DNA of 64,000 bases, from assembly GCF_900114615.1 (NCBI RefSeq), contig NZ_FOTS01000010.1, positions 1 through 64,000 on the forward strand, read 5' to 3'. Positions 1-8,843 of this stretch are shown piece after piece. The position numbers and the translations under genes are program-made. The DNA is from Pelosinus propionicus DSM 13327 (lineage in GTDB: Bacteria > Bacillota > Negativicutes > DSM-13327). The notes under the pieces are model-generated. The model was not told the DNA's origin. It did not search any database and was given only the letters and a program-made list of their open reading frames with translations. Numbering within the stretch: position 1 is the stretch's first letter; each line of letters begins with the position of its first letter.

Positions 1-304
1 GATCTTATTCACTGACCGCAGCCTCGCATAATAAGCATTCATCTGTGAAAGTCATTTTGCTGGATACCTTTCGCCCAGAGACGCAACATCTGTGTTAGCG
101 GTATTTGATGAATAAGGCAGGCGTCAAGCTTTATAAGCAATAACCAAAAGGTTTCGCAAGGAGGATAAGACGTTACCTTTGCTAAATTCTCTTACAAATA
201 TTTTAGCATCAAGGGGTTCCTTTACGTGTTGAAAAAATAAAATAAGTTTTGTAAACAACGGCGGATTGTTGCTTACAAAACTTATTATACGAGGAGATAA
301 ATGT
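1..304. other. Intergenic leader with no recognisable gene
   Basis: No convincing gene is seen before position 305. On the + strand, frame 3 is open from the window edge to a TAG near position 100 and could be the tail of a CDS beginning outside the window, but its composition matches nothing I recognise. An AGGAGG-like element near 160-166 is not followed by a usable ATG. The only clear structure is the hairpin at 241-286. Confidence 0.4.
241..286 (+). promoter_or_regulatory. Long hairpin in the 5' leader of the following gene
   Basis: Positions 241-254 and 273-286 form a perfect 14-bp inverted repeat. After one A/C mismatch, four more pairs (256-259 with 268-271) continue the stem around an 8-nt loop. 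It ends 4 nt before the GAGGAG ribosome site of the 305 gene. No T-run follows it, so it is not a typical intrinsic terminator. It could be an mRNA leader structure or a protein operator. Confidence 0.55.
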
Positions 305-649
305 ATGAAATTTCGAAAAGAAGACTTCGTTAACTGTGTCGGCTCCGTAACTATAGTAACAGATAACCGTATTATATTTCAGGGACAAATAAAGAGATTT
401 GAAGATCGTTACTGCAAGCAGGAATGGCCAACAGTAGAAGTGAATGCCCAATTGGAAAGTAACCCTGAATTTATTGTACTGTCACTATCTTGCGAACCTG
501 CATTAATAAGAGATAATGCCACAATACAGACTATCGACCCTGATTTATTTAGAGAAGGTGATATTGTTAGAATCAATCTAGATGAAATTTCAGCTATTGG
601 CCCAAGCAATGGTTGTATTGATGACGCTGAGGTTGCGGAAGGGGAATAA
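305..649 (+). CDS. Hypothetical protein, 114 aa
   Basis: The ATG at 305 is chosen over an in-frame upstream start at 266 because GAGGAG lies at 291-296, about 8 nt upstream, and the 266 start would lie inside the hairpin. The product (MKFRKEDFVNCVGSVTI...) is acidic, with no signal peptide or membrane segment. It is rich in short hydrophobic stretches typical of small beta-rich domains and ends in an acidic tail. I recognise no family. It is a single-gene unit, closed by the bidirectional terminator at 663-699 that it shares with the converging PTS operon. Coding status is likely because of the ribosome site, the length and the terminator; function is unknown. Confidence 0.7.
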   Translation: MKFRKEDFVNCVGSVTIVTDNRIIFQGQIKRFEDRYCKQEWPTVEVNAQLESNPEFIVLSLSCEPALIRDNATIQTIDPDLFREGDIVRINLDEISAIGPSNGCIDDAEVAEGE

Positions 650-662
650 AAAACATTAAAAT

Positions 663-699
663 AATAAGAAAAAGCACCCTTCAGGGTGTTTTTCTTATT
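663..699. terminator. Bidirectional intrinsic terminator
   Basis: GCACCCT/AGGGTGT form the core stem, flanked by AATAAGAAAAA on the left and the matching T-rich TTTTTCTTATT on the right. The hairpin therefore has a U-run on either strand. It separates the 305 gene from the converging araL reading frame, whose stop codon (698-700) overlaps its edge. Confidence 0.85.
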
Positions 700-1509
700 A
701 CACAAAATAGGCTTTTAATTCTTTTAGTGAATCAAATATTAGAGTTGGATGTATCTCAGACTTCTCCAAATCTCCTAACTTAGTTTCACCTGATAAAACC
801 AAAATCGTCACCAAGTCATTTCCTTTGCCAAGTGCAATATCCGTGTATAATCGGTCACCAATCACAGCAATTTCGTCTGCTTTGAAGCCTGTATTTTTCA
901 AAATATACTGTAAGGTATGAGTTGTCGGCTTACCAAAGTATTCTGGCAAAATCCCAGTAGAAGCCGTAATCATGGCGCATATAGATCCGCAATCGGGAAT
1001 AAAGCCATCTCCGTTGGACAATTAAAATCAGGATGAACCCCTAAAAAAATCGCCCCTGCACGAATAAACTTACAAGCTTTGGATACCTTCTCATAAGCTA
1101 ACGTTGTATCAAAACCTACAACTACTATATCCGGATCTTCTTCTACTAAATGTATATTAGAATTTTGAAAGTCACTTGTTAAATATTCATTTCCCAAGAG
1201 AAACACTTTTTTCTCTGGCTTTGCCTCTTGCAGATGACGAATAATGACATGATTGGAAAGCAGCATCGCATTCTCTTTTACATCATAGCCCATATGATGA
1301 ATTTTATTGATATAGAACTTTGCATTTTGGGATGAATTATTGGTAAAAAATTTAAATGCAATCTTGTTTTTTTCTAGTGCCTCTAAGAATTCAATGGCAC
1401 CATCTACTAAATTACCACCTAAATATACCGTTCCATCCAAATCTAAAATAAAGCATTTTACCTTATGTAAAATATCTTGTACTTTGTCTTTCGCTACCAT
1501 TCCATTCAT
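698..1509 (-). pseudogene. araL: AraL/NagD-family HAD sugar phosphatase, frameshifted
   Basis: Two overlapping reading frames together make one NagD/AraL-type HAD phosphatase of about 270 aa. The first frame (start 1509) carries the nucleophile motif DLDGTVYLGG, FFTNNSS and the segment up to NCPTE. The second frame resumes with GFIPDCGSICAM, the lysine motif YFGKP and the acidic motif IGDRLYTDI. Inserting one base near 1008-1009 joins them as NCPTE-xGFIPDCGS, the expected family order, so one base appears to be missing. The start directly abuts the araM stop. The family dephosphorylates small sugar phosphates; B. subtilis AraL is encoded next to AraM. It is either a true mutation or a sequencing error. 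Without the repair, the first fragment lacks the cap end and the acidic motif and would be inactive. Confidence 0.85.
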
Positions 1510-2889
1510 TTATACTTCTTCCTTTATTAAGTAATTATGAACCTCATGGGCAAATTTTTCTAATATTCCAAGATCAGATAATAAATTAAGGATGGTATAT
1601 CTTGTCCGAATTTCTTTCGCCATCAGGATACCATTGATGACATGTTGCTCATCAATGCCAACCTCCCTGGGACGACTCGCTCCTCCAGCATGTTTAAGAA
1701 TCGCTGTAATTTCTCTTGCCGAAGGTATACTCTTAACGATATCGATAATTTCACTCATATTTTCTTGAATGATATGAACCCTTGCAATTCTCTTGTCTAT
1801 AGAGTTCCGTTGTTCTTTTTCATTGATTTGAATAATTTCCTGAGCAGCCTTTTGATACAGCCTTTCAACACTTTTTTTCCATTGCTCTTGATCAAATGAA
1901 TTGGCTTTGTTAATAGCGTCGTCAAAATTAATTGTTGATCGGGCTACTAGTTCGCTCAATCTTGCCGTAATTACAGCAGCGATCCCTACTTTTGTACCAT
2001 GGAGCACGGCCTTCTTCTGTTCAAATAAAAACATCATCTCCCAATAATGGGCTAAGTGATGCTCTGAACCCGAAGCAGGTCTGGAATTACCGACAAAGCT
2101 CATGGCAATCCCCGTCACTACCAAGGCTTCCATTAAGTTTTTAATGGCACCTTCGTCTCTGCAGTTCATTCCTTCTATGTTATTGATACATTTCATCATG
2201 GATTGTGTAACCATTTTTTCAACAACATCGCAGTAGTATTCACCATTAATCACCTTACCTAACTTCCAATCCGTTAGAGCTGAATATTTTCCAACAATAT
2301 CTCCAAAACCAGCGATAATCATATCCATAGGTGCTTGTTTTAATATTGTAATATCTCCAATGATGGCTTTGGGGCAGACACATTCAAAAGAGGTTTTAAG
2401 ATTATCAACAATTAAGGCGGCTCCGGTGGAAGCAAAGCCATCCATGGAGGGGGCTGTTGCTACAATAATAGTTGGGATGCTGGTTTTGTGACTGACAAAT
2501 TTAGCTAAATCGTTAAGTGTACCTGTACCTATGGCAACAATTACCTCTGTATCCTTTTCCACTTGAATCAGTAATGTACCTACGGCTGCTTCGTCAGGAA
2601 CCAGTTCTTCTTCTCCTTGAAATACAAATTTTTTGTATGCAAAGTTTGCTTTACTTAAAGCTGCTTCTACCTGCTTGCCAGCGACTTCATTCGTGTGAAC
2701 ATCGGCAATGACTAATGCTCTTTTATATTGAAATTCGCTTAGACATTCAGGCAGTTTATCAATCCCATCCTTTTCGATTAGAATACGATCAATCGCAACG
2801 CGATGGGTCTCTTTGCATTCGCAATGTATTTCATTACCTAAGAAATCTTCTATTTCTAAATGCTCAATCGTATCGAGTGTTATATTCAT
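1510..2889 (-). CDS. araM: Glycerol-1-phosphate dehydrogenase (AraM/EgsA family)
   Basis: The protein belongs to the iron-containing-alcohol-dehydrogenase-like superfamily, AraM/EgsA branch, which reduces dihydroxyacetone phosphate to sn-glycerol-1-phosphate with NAD(P)H. Visible signatures are the dinucleotide-binding GTGTLND (around residue 130), ATAPSMDGFAS, the metal-site stretch GFGDIVGKYSA, and two histidine motifs GSEHHLAHYWE and HGTKVGIAA. At 459 aa it is longer than B. subtilis AraM (about 394 aa), mainly through N- and C-terminal extensions. The start at 2889 is preferred over 2910 because AAGGAG sits 7 nt upstream of it. It lies between PTS EIID and araL on the same strand and its stop abuts araL, so it is part of the PTS operon. 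The family call is firm; the metal and physiological role are not visible. Confidence 0.9.
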   Translation of the reverse strand: MNITLDTIEHLEIEDFLGNEIHCECKETHRVAIDRILIEKDGIDKLPECLSEFQYKRALVIADVHTNEVAGKQVEAALSKANFAYKKFVFQGEEELVPDEAAVGTLLIQVEKDTEVIVAIGTGTLNDLAKFVSHKTSIPTIIVATAPSMDGFASTGAALIVDNLKTSFECVCPKAIIGDITILKQAPMDMIIAGFGDIVGKYSALTDWKLGKVINGEYYCDVVEKMVTQSMMKCINNIEGMNCRDEGAIKNLMEALVVTGIAMSFVGNSRPASGSEHHLAHYWEMMFLFEQKKAVLHGTKVGIAAVITARLSELVARSTINFDDAINKANSFDQEQWKKSVERLYQKAAQEIIQINEKEQRNSIDKRIARVHIIQENMSEIIDIVKSIPSAREITAILKHAGGASRPREVGIDEQHVINGILMAKEIRTRYTILNLLSDLGILEKFAHEVHNYLIKEEV

Positions 2890-2939
2890 CTTGCTGCTCC
2901 TTATCATCAAATTTCCTTTTAAAACCTATAAACGAATCG

Positions 2940-2996
2940 AACCACAAAGACACAAGGTACACAAAGAATTCTATTTATATTTGTAACTTTGTGGTT
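2940..2996. repeat. Inverted repeat between EIID and araM
   Basis: AACCACAAAG (2940-2949) is matched by CTTTGTGGTT (2987-2996), with internal copies of ACACAAAG/ACACAAGG. This resembles the ACCACAAAGACACAAAG intergenic repeats common in many bacterial genomes (recalled pattern, not searched). It sits inside the operon, in the 104-nt gap between EIID and araM, and could attenuate or process the message. Confidence 0.5.
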
Positions 2997-3015
2997 GATA
3001 CATTACTATAGCCTC

Positions 3016-3831
3016 TTAAAATATGCCTAAAATTCCTGTAACAGCGCCTAAGGTGATTAAGATACCCATTAACTTAATAGGAGAAACACCCTTCTTGACC
3101 ATCGAAAGAACAATTAAGGTTAATGCCAGCGGGATCAATCCTGGCATGAGTTTATCAAGCAGATCGGTCTGTAAGTTAAATTTTACTTGCCCTACATCGA
3201 AACTAATTAAAGTTTGCAGAGGAATAAACCGGCCTACCAGCCCTCCCATGACAAGAGTTCCTAAAATCGATGCACCTTCAATTACCTTATTAATCATGCC
3301 GCCTTCTAAAATTTGCTCCACTGCCTTCTTGCCATAAGTATAGCCATTCATCCACATAGTAAGCTGAATGGAAGTCATAATAGCAAATTGCGCAATTAAG
3401 AAGATTATGGGACCTGCAAGATTTTGATTATTGGTAATGCCAATGCAGATCGCAAGCATAATGGGAGTAATAATCCCTTGGGTTAATGTATCCCCAATAC
3501 CCGCTAAAGGTCCCATTAAACCAGTCTTAATTCCATTGAAAGCTCCATCAGTAATAGGCTTGCCATTGGCCTTTTCTTCTTCCATGGCAATCGTAATTCC
3601 ATGAATCACAGCGCCGCATACAGGCTCTGTATTGAAGAAGGATAAATGCCGCTGTACTGCTGCCTTGGCATCTTCTTTATCAGGATATAATTTTTCGATA
3701 ACGGGCAGCATGGAATGGGCAAATGCAGTAGCTTGCATTCTTTCATAGTTATAATTGGATTGGGCGAACATGTACCATCGAAACCATGATTTGAGCACAT
3801 CATTCTTTGTTAATGTCTTTGTAGTTTGCAC
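3016..3831 (-). CDS. PTS system mannose-family EIID component
   Basis: This is the IID membrane subunit of a mannose/fructose/sorbose-class phosphotransferase permease, which forms the sugar channel with IIC. Family features are the start KSWFRWYMFAQSNYNYERMQ, the RHLSFFNTEP segment, GIKTGLMGPLAGIGDT, and C-terminal membrane segments ending in GAVTGILGIF. At 271 aa the length is usual. The start is GTG at 3831, with GGAGG about 9 nt upstream. It is the fourth gene of the IIA-IIB-IIC-IID cluster, 21 nt after EIIC. Substrate specificity cannot be read from the sequence. Confidence 0.92.
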   Translation of the reverse strand: MQTTKTLTKNDVLKSWFRWYMFAQSNYNYERMQATAFAHSMLPVIEKLYPDKEDAKAAVQRHLSFFNTEPVCGAVIHGITIAMEEEKANGKPITDGAFNGIKTGLMGPLAGIGDTLTQGIITPIMLAICIGITNNQNLAGPIIFLIAQFAIMTSIQLTMWMNGYTYGKKAVEQILEGGMINKVIEGASILGTLVMGGLVGRFIPLQTLISFDVGQVKFNLQTDLLDKLMPGLIPLALTLIVLSMVKKGVSPIKLMGILITLGAVTGILGIF

Positions 3832-3852
3832 GCTAACTTACCTCCTTCATCT

Positions 3853-4614
3853 TTATACATTGACATCTTTTTTACCGGAATAGCGCAGGGAAGTTACTGT
3901 CAGGGCTAATACAATACCCATAATGGCAATAATCAAGATGTCCTGCTTGAAATATACAGATAAAATAACACCTAAGACAAAAAACGGCATAGTAAAGGAA
4001 TTGCCAATTAATTTCAAATTCATTGCGATGCCCAGAGCAGGCAGCATGGCACCGATTACCGTAAACACATGCAATACGCTAGGGCTCATCACTCTCAGCA
4101 TTCCTGATACAGCATCCGGTCCATAGAATACCACTAAGGTGGCAGGAATAAAACTAACTAAGAATAGCAAAATCTGAGGGGGAAAGACATTGATAAATGC
4201 TAACCTCCTTACATTGCCTTTTTCAACCTCCCTATCCGCCCAATGAACAAAAAAGGAATTTACCGTCATTTTAGCAATCCAAAGCACTGTTGCAATGGTT
4301 CCTAATGGCACTGAAATCGCCATGGCAGTGGCCACATCCAGATTTGAGACTAACGCAAGAGCCGTTCCAACATATCCTGCAAAGGAAGGGTCACCCATTT
4401 GGGCCCCACCGGCTGAAATAAAGCCTAAGTATATAACATTGATGCCCGCACCAATTAATGCCCCTTCTAAGGGCTGACCTAAAATGATACCAGTAATAAA
4501 TCCAGCTACCAACGGTCGATTAAAGGTAAAGAAACCAACATAGGTAAACCAGGGACTCCATGAAAGATAATAAAAGATACCGATTAACGCAGCCTGTAAA
4601 AAAGAGATGTGCAT
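3853..4614 (-). CDS. PTS system mannose-family EIIC component
   Basis: This IIC permease subunit (253 aa) is highly hydrophobic, with about seven to eight predicted membrane segments. It has the typical opening LQAALIGIFYYLSWSP, the GQPLEGALIGAGINVIYLG motif and GAQMGDPSFAGYVGTAL. The start at 4614 (MHISFLQ) is chosen because AGGAGG lies 6-7 nt upstream; a start at 4638 would overlap that site. It partners the IID gene immediately downstream and is phospho-fed by the upstream IIA and IIB genes. Confidence 0.92.
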   Translation of the reverse strand: MHISFLQAALIGIFYYLSWSPWFTYVGFFTFNRPLVAGFITGIILGQPLEGALIGAGINVIYLGFISAGGAQMGDPSFAGYVGTALALVSNLDVATAMAISVPLGTIATVLWIAKMTVNSFFVHWADREVEKGNVRRLAFINVFPPQILLFLVSFIPATLVVFYGPDAVSGMLRVMSPSVLHVFTVIGAMLPALGIAMNLKLIGNSFTMPFFVLGVILSVYFKQDILIIAIMGIVLALTVTSLRYSGKKDVNV

Positions 4615-4657
4615 ACTTTTTCCTCCTTTATTTTGCAAACATCACATGCTTAGAAGT

Positions 4658-5131
4658 TTAAATCATCGCTGCCATTGGCATTTTATTTGCATCAGGAACA
4701 ATTTGTACAAAAACATCCACACCAAGAGTCAATAGTTCTTTAAAAATCGCTTTTTCTTCTGCCGATATTGAAATGTTTCTGTAGAGCTGCTTTCTGCCCT
4801 GTGTTGCTCCCATACCGCCTAGATTTAAGTCCGCAATGTTAACCCCAGCCTTTATAAGACCAAGTACCGTTTTGGGCGTCTTAACTAAAATAATAACTCT
4901 TTCACCAATATCTTCTCCTGCCAGTGTTACAGCGGCATCCTCAGTATTAAAAATATCCACTTTAATAGAAGATGGTGCCGCCATCTTTAACACTTTTACC
5001 ATAAAAGAATCTTCAGCTACCTCATCATCCACGACAATAATGCGATCTGCTTTGGTGATTTTTGTCCAGGCTGTAATCACCTGCCCATGTATTAATCGAT
5101 CATCAATTCGAGTCAGAACAATATGTAACAT
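4658..5131 (-). CDS. PTS system mannose-family EIIB component
   Basis: This cytosolic IIB protein (157 aa) carries the family motif RIDDRLIHGQV, whose histidine takes the phosphate from IIA and passes it to the sugar. GGMGATQGRKQLYRNISIS near the C-terminal third is also typical. The start at ATG 5131 is preferred over GTG 5140 because GAGGTG (5138-5143) is well spaced for 5131. Only 15 nt separate it from IIA upstream. IIB sequence classes differ by substrate, but I cannot assign one here. Confidence 0.92.
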   Translation of the reverse strand: MLHIVLTRIDDRLIHGQVITAWTKITKADRIIVVDDEVAEDSFMVKVLKMAAPSSIKVDIFNTEDAAVTLAGEDIGERVIILVKTPKTVLGLIKAGVNIADLNLGGMGATQGRKQLYRNISISAEEKAIFKELLTLGVDVFVQIVPDANKMPMAAMI

Positions 5132-5146
5132 AACATTCACCTCTTC

Positions 5147-5569
5147 TTACTTATTCGTTTCATCAAATATTTTAATCTCTTTAAAAAGTTCTCTGATTCC
5201 CATGATACCGGTCTGGATACATACATTCGTTAACTCATCTAACCCGTAGGACTCTCTCATATTAAAAGCCTCAATAATCATTGGCAAACTAAATCCAGCA
5301 ATACACCGAAAATTACTGGTAATAGTGCTGCTCACCTTAGCGGTGTTATTATAGGGACTTGCGCCAAATAAATCAGCAAATACCAGTACCCCCATTCCTG
5401 TATCTAATGCTTGGATGGCTGCATTGACCTTCTCGCAAAACGCTTCAATGCTATCTCCGCGATAACACCCCAGCGCCAATGCGTTTTCCTGCTTCCCCAA
5501 AATTAATTGAGCAGTTTGTAAAGCTGCTTCGCCAAAATTTTCATGGGTTACTACTAAAATTCCAATCAT
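5147..5569 (-). CDS. PTS system mannose-family EIIA component
   Basis: This EIIA-Man domain protein (140 aa) opens with MIGILVVTHENFGEAALQ, in which the histidine of THENF is the expected phosphoacceptor from HPr. A second conserved piece, VLVFADLFGASPYNNTA, follows. An AGGAGG lies 8 nt before ATG 5569. It is the first gene of the PTS operon, directly behind the sigma-54 promoter at 5601-5618. It probably also communicates substrate supply to the LevR-type regulator encoded upstream. Confidence 0.92.
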   Translation of the reverse strand: MIGILVVTHENFGEAALQTAQLILGKQENALALGCYRGDSIEAFCEKVNAAIQALDTGMGVLVFADLFGASPYNNTAKVSSTITSNFRCIAGFSLPMIIEAFNMRESYGLDELTNVCIQTGIMGIRELFKEIKIFDETNK

Positions 5570-5600
5570 TAAAATCCTCCTTTCTTTGTACTACATAGTA

Positions 5601-5618
5601 ATGCAACTCCTATGCCAA
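5601..5618 (-). promoter_or_regulatory. Sigma-54 (-24/-12) promoter of the PTS operon
   Basis: Read on the minus strand, TTGGCATAGGAGTTGCAT matches the RpoN consensus (TTGGCAC-N5-TTGCA) with the correct GG-GC spacing. It lies about 32 nt upstream of the EIIA start. LevR-type regulators act only on such promoters, so the neighbouring gene supports the call. Confidence 0.9.
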
Positions 5619-5621
5619 CTA

Positions 5622-5794
5622 TGTGTCTCATTACCTGCCTGTCTAATGACAAACCGTCTATAATCTATGAATCTAACGGTTCATTTGCTCCAAAAAATGA
5701 ATTTCTAATTTGGATATTTTCCCTATTTAAAATGTGTCTTAAAATGTGTCTTAGTTATTTTTTATGAGATGTGTCTCAGAATTTAAGACACATC
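5622..5794 (-). promoter_or_regulatory. Repeated TGTGTCT elements, probable LevR-type upstream activating sites
   Basis: TGTGTCT(C/T)A occurs at 5622, 5733, 5744 and 5770. The last forms a 9-bp inverted repeat, GATGTGTCT (5768-5776) with AGACACATC (5786-5794). The elements lie 115-190 bp upstream of the -24/-12 promoter, the usual distance for a sigma-54 activator enhancer. The match to a LevR-type protein is an inference from position and repetition. Confidence 0.7.
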
Positions 5795-5824
5795 AGTAAA
5801 ATGCAGAGAACTACATCACACTTT

Positions 5825-5901
5825 TGTCATGGTGAGTGATAGCGAAGTAATTTCTAACAAGGAGGAGATTATTTGCTAATGCTCGCAACGACAGATAAAT
5901 A
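5825..5901. repeat. Degenerate dispersed repeat, copy 1
   Basis: The stretch beginning with a TGTCATGGTGAG-like sequence, passing GCGAAGTAATTTCT and GGAGATTATTTGCTAATG, and ending in GCTCGCAACGACAGATA resembles the 'GCGAAGCAATCTC ... GCTCGCAATGACAGA' palindromic repeats scattered in related genomes. A second copy is at 25475-25545. It lies between the levR terminator and the PTS promoter. Confidence 0.5.
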
Positions 5902-5920
5902 AGTATTCTTCAGGAATGAA

Positions 5921-5963
5921 AAGAAGCTCAAGAGTTCACATTACATTTTCTCTTAAGCTTCTT
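5921..5963 (-). terminator. Terminator of the LevR-type regulator
   Basis: AAGAAGCTCAAGAG (5921-5934) pairs with CTCTTAAGCTTCTT (5950-5963). On the minus strand the stem ends in CTTCTTTT just past the regulator stop codon (5976). Confidence 0.65.
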
Positions 5964-5975
5964 TACTGTATTCTT

Positions 5976-8638
5976 TTAGCTCGATAGGACATTAAAATGT
6001 GCATCTGTCATTTCAACGACATAGGCTAATTCAGTATTGGGAATTTCAATGCCAAATGTCTCTTCCACGATAATAAACGCATCTTTAATCGTCTTGAAAA
6101 GAGATTCCTTGGACTCCTTAATATGTAAGAAATTTGTATAGGGTAAGGGTTCATTCCTTATGATTCTTTCAATCATGCAAGAACAATGAAATAAGAATTT
6201 GATCCTGATACTTTCATCAATAGCTTTATTGTAGCTATCCGCAACCTTTTCTAATACTTCATTGAGCAATCTTGATGCTTTCCCTACATTTAAGAACGTG
6301 AGAATTTCTTCTAGCATGGCAATAGCACGCTCTTGATAGATAAAGGGCGAGTAATCAAATTCAACTGGCGAATTATCTACTTTTATTCTGCCGCCAATTA
6401 ACGGACTCATTCCATTGACACTTTCCACCAGCATATCAAGACTGATATTGGGTAGCATTGCTTTTCTTGCTGCTTCGATCACCATCGGAGTGCTCACCAT
6501 TTTAACGACTTTTGTGGGTATACCTGTTCGTTCTGAAATGATTTCAGAAAAAGTAGTAAGAGAACCCATATCGACTAACAACAGTACGCCTCGCCCTTTA
6601 TTGATTTTCTTCACCTTTTCAATTGCCTTTTCCAAAATTACTTCTACCTTTTCTTCCAAGGGCATGTCTATTGCATGAATACATTGATAACCTAGAAGGG
6701 TTTGGGCTACTTGAACCATATTGGTAGCTGTAGCATACCCATGAGTGATAACCAATACCTCAATATTTTCCTCACTCTTTTTTATATGCAGGGAGTATAG
6801 CAGCATAGCGGTAAAAGCGACTTCGTCATCAGGGATATGGATTTTCAACTTCTCTTCCAGCTTATTTTTAATCATTTCGGCAACAGCAAATTCCTGCTGA
6901 TGCTCTTCATATATCTTGTTAATATTTGGATGGATAGAAATCTGCCCTAAACGCAGCCTTTCCACAAGAGTCTCCATATGTAAGGCTAGACTGTATATTA
7001 CGTTACTATCAAATAATAGCCCTATAGCCTCTTTTGATTCTGCTAAGGATTCTTCAATGATTTTGACAATTTCCGGAGTAACGATTTTTGCCAGAACTTC
7101 TTTTTCTAATAAAAGATTCCGATCTTGGCTTACAGAAAAAGAATCGTGAAAGCGATTTTGAATCTGCTGATTCATGCGTTCTCTAATTTCACTGATAGAA
7201 AGACCCTTTTCTAGAAAATTTTGCGCACTTTTAAGGATGACATCATAAAAATCCTCTTCTGTTTTATACTCATCATATAACAGTACGTTTTTCAGACTTG
7301 CATGTAGGTCTTCCTTTGCACCGTTAAATGTGATCGATTCAAAATCGTTTAAATTAAAGGCCTTTGCTATTTCCTGTCTCTTATTATCAATGGTGAAAAA
7401 TCCTTCTTTTAAGCGCTGTGAGAGCTGGGATAATTTTATATGGACATCACTTTGCTGCTCAGTAACATATTCTACAAATGCATTGGCACACATAAGCTGT
7501 ATATCATTTTTTAATTGTCCTATATTACCTGGGCATTTGTAAATCAACAATACTTTTAAAACTTCTTTTGATACTGTTACAGGTATTTTAATCTTGACTG
7601 ACTCTTCTCTAAAAAACTGGCAGATAAGGGTCATTCGTCCTTTCAATGACCGCTCTGCTAAACTAGGAAGCATAGTAATTACCGGAATTCTTCTTAGCAG
7701 CGTAGCGAGAATCACTTCTTTGGGATCTTCAGTCGTAGCAGCAATGATCAGTATGTCAGCCTTACGAGTATTTTCCGATTCCCCTAATCGGCGATAACTT
7801 CCCCGATCCATCAAAGAAAAGAGCATTTCCTGTCCTTCCGGCTGCAGACGATGAACTTCATCCAAAAATAAAATCCCTCCATCTGCTTGATCCACTAATC
7901 CTTTCTTTTCAATATCTGCACCTGTAAAAGCACCTTTTACATTACCAAAAAGATGTGAAACTAACAGCTGCAGATTATCGGCATAATCAGCACAATTAAA
8001 TATGACATAAGGAGCATTAGCGGAGAATCGTCCTATTTCAATTGCATAACGATACATAATTTCCGCAAAAGTTGTTTTTCCAATTCCAGTCGAGCCGATT
8101 AATAACGTGTGTAATCCTTTAGGCGGGTATAGAATTGCTGCCCTAGCCTGCTTTACCTGATTTTTTAAATCATCTTTAGAACCCACTATATTCGCAAAGA
8201 TATCATCTTTTGCTTTTGTATGATTCTCTACTAAATTGTGTGATTTATTTTTATTACAAGAAAATATTTCTTTTTTTCATTACAAATCAGCGATGTTTCT
8301 ATTATTAGCTTTCTAAAATCAGTATCTTGTTTAATAATTGGATCTTTTATCATGATCTGAGCATTTGCTTCTAACCAGATACGGTCCAGATAACGTACAG
8401 GCTTACCTAAGATTTTAATAACCTTTCCCTCAGCCATAAGGTTATTTAATTCCGTGCTAACATTATTCCTGGCAATGTTGAGCTTTTCAGATAAAAAAGT
8501 GGTTTCAAAACCGATTTTTTCTAGCACTTTATACTTGCTAAACTCAATCTCCTGAGTGAGCATTTTTAATTGCAGATAGACTCTCTCTTTTCTATGCATT
8601 TTATGTTCTAAACTATAAAATGTATCATCCTTTGGCAA
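5976..8638 (-). pseudogene. levR: LevR-type sigma-54 PTS regulator, frameshifted after the HTH domain
   Basis: This is one regulator in two frames. The N-terminal frame (start probably TTG 8638 behind GGGGAGG, or ATG 8599) holds a winged HTH (FLSEKLNIARNNVSTELNNL) and KVIKILGKPVRYLDR. The second frame (to 8186 and upstream) starts IVGSKDDLKNQ and contains the AAA+ domain with Walker A GSTGIGKTT, the sigma-54 contact GAFTGA and Walker B ILFLDE. It continues with a PRD, an EIIA-Man-like domain (VLVITHGYAT), an EIIB-like stretch (GMSPLIGGRIKV) and a final PRD. Adding one A to the seven-A run (8271-8277) rejoins the frames, giving about 887 aa, the family length. It faces away from the tetR gene and should activate the PTS operon through the -24/-12 promoter. 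It may be inactive in this strain, or the run may be miscounted. Confidence 0.85.
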
Positions 8639-8813
8639 TAGATCCTCCCCCTTATTCCCTATCGTCAACGGTGGCTGTAAGCAAAATGAAATTATCAAAA
8701 AATACAGATAATTTACACTCTCTGTATTCCACACATTTTCTCAAAATCCCCTCTGCCTTGGATAAGATCAATCATTTTACATTTTGATACAGTCTCTGTA
8801 TTTTAAATAAAGC

Positions 8814-8843
8814 TTGACATCAAATTCCAGCAAAGTTTATAAT
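8814..8843 (+). promoter_or_regulatory. Sigma-70 type promoter of the tetR gene
   Basis: TTGACA (8814-8819) and TATAAT (8838-8843) are both perfect consensus boxes separated by 18 bp. The tetR start lies about 30 nt further on, and the operator-like palindrome overlaps the expected start point. Confidence 0.85.

Noticed and set aside
1-240. 6S RNA or another structured RNA at the window edge
   Set aside because: I could not draw a consistent fold or match a consensus; left as unassigned.
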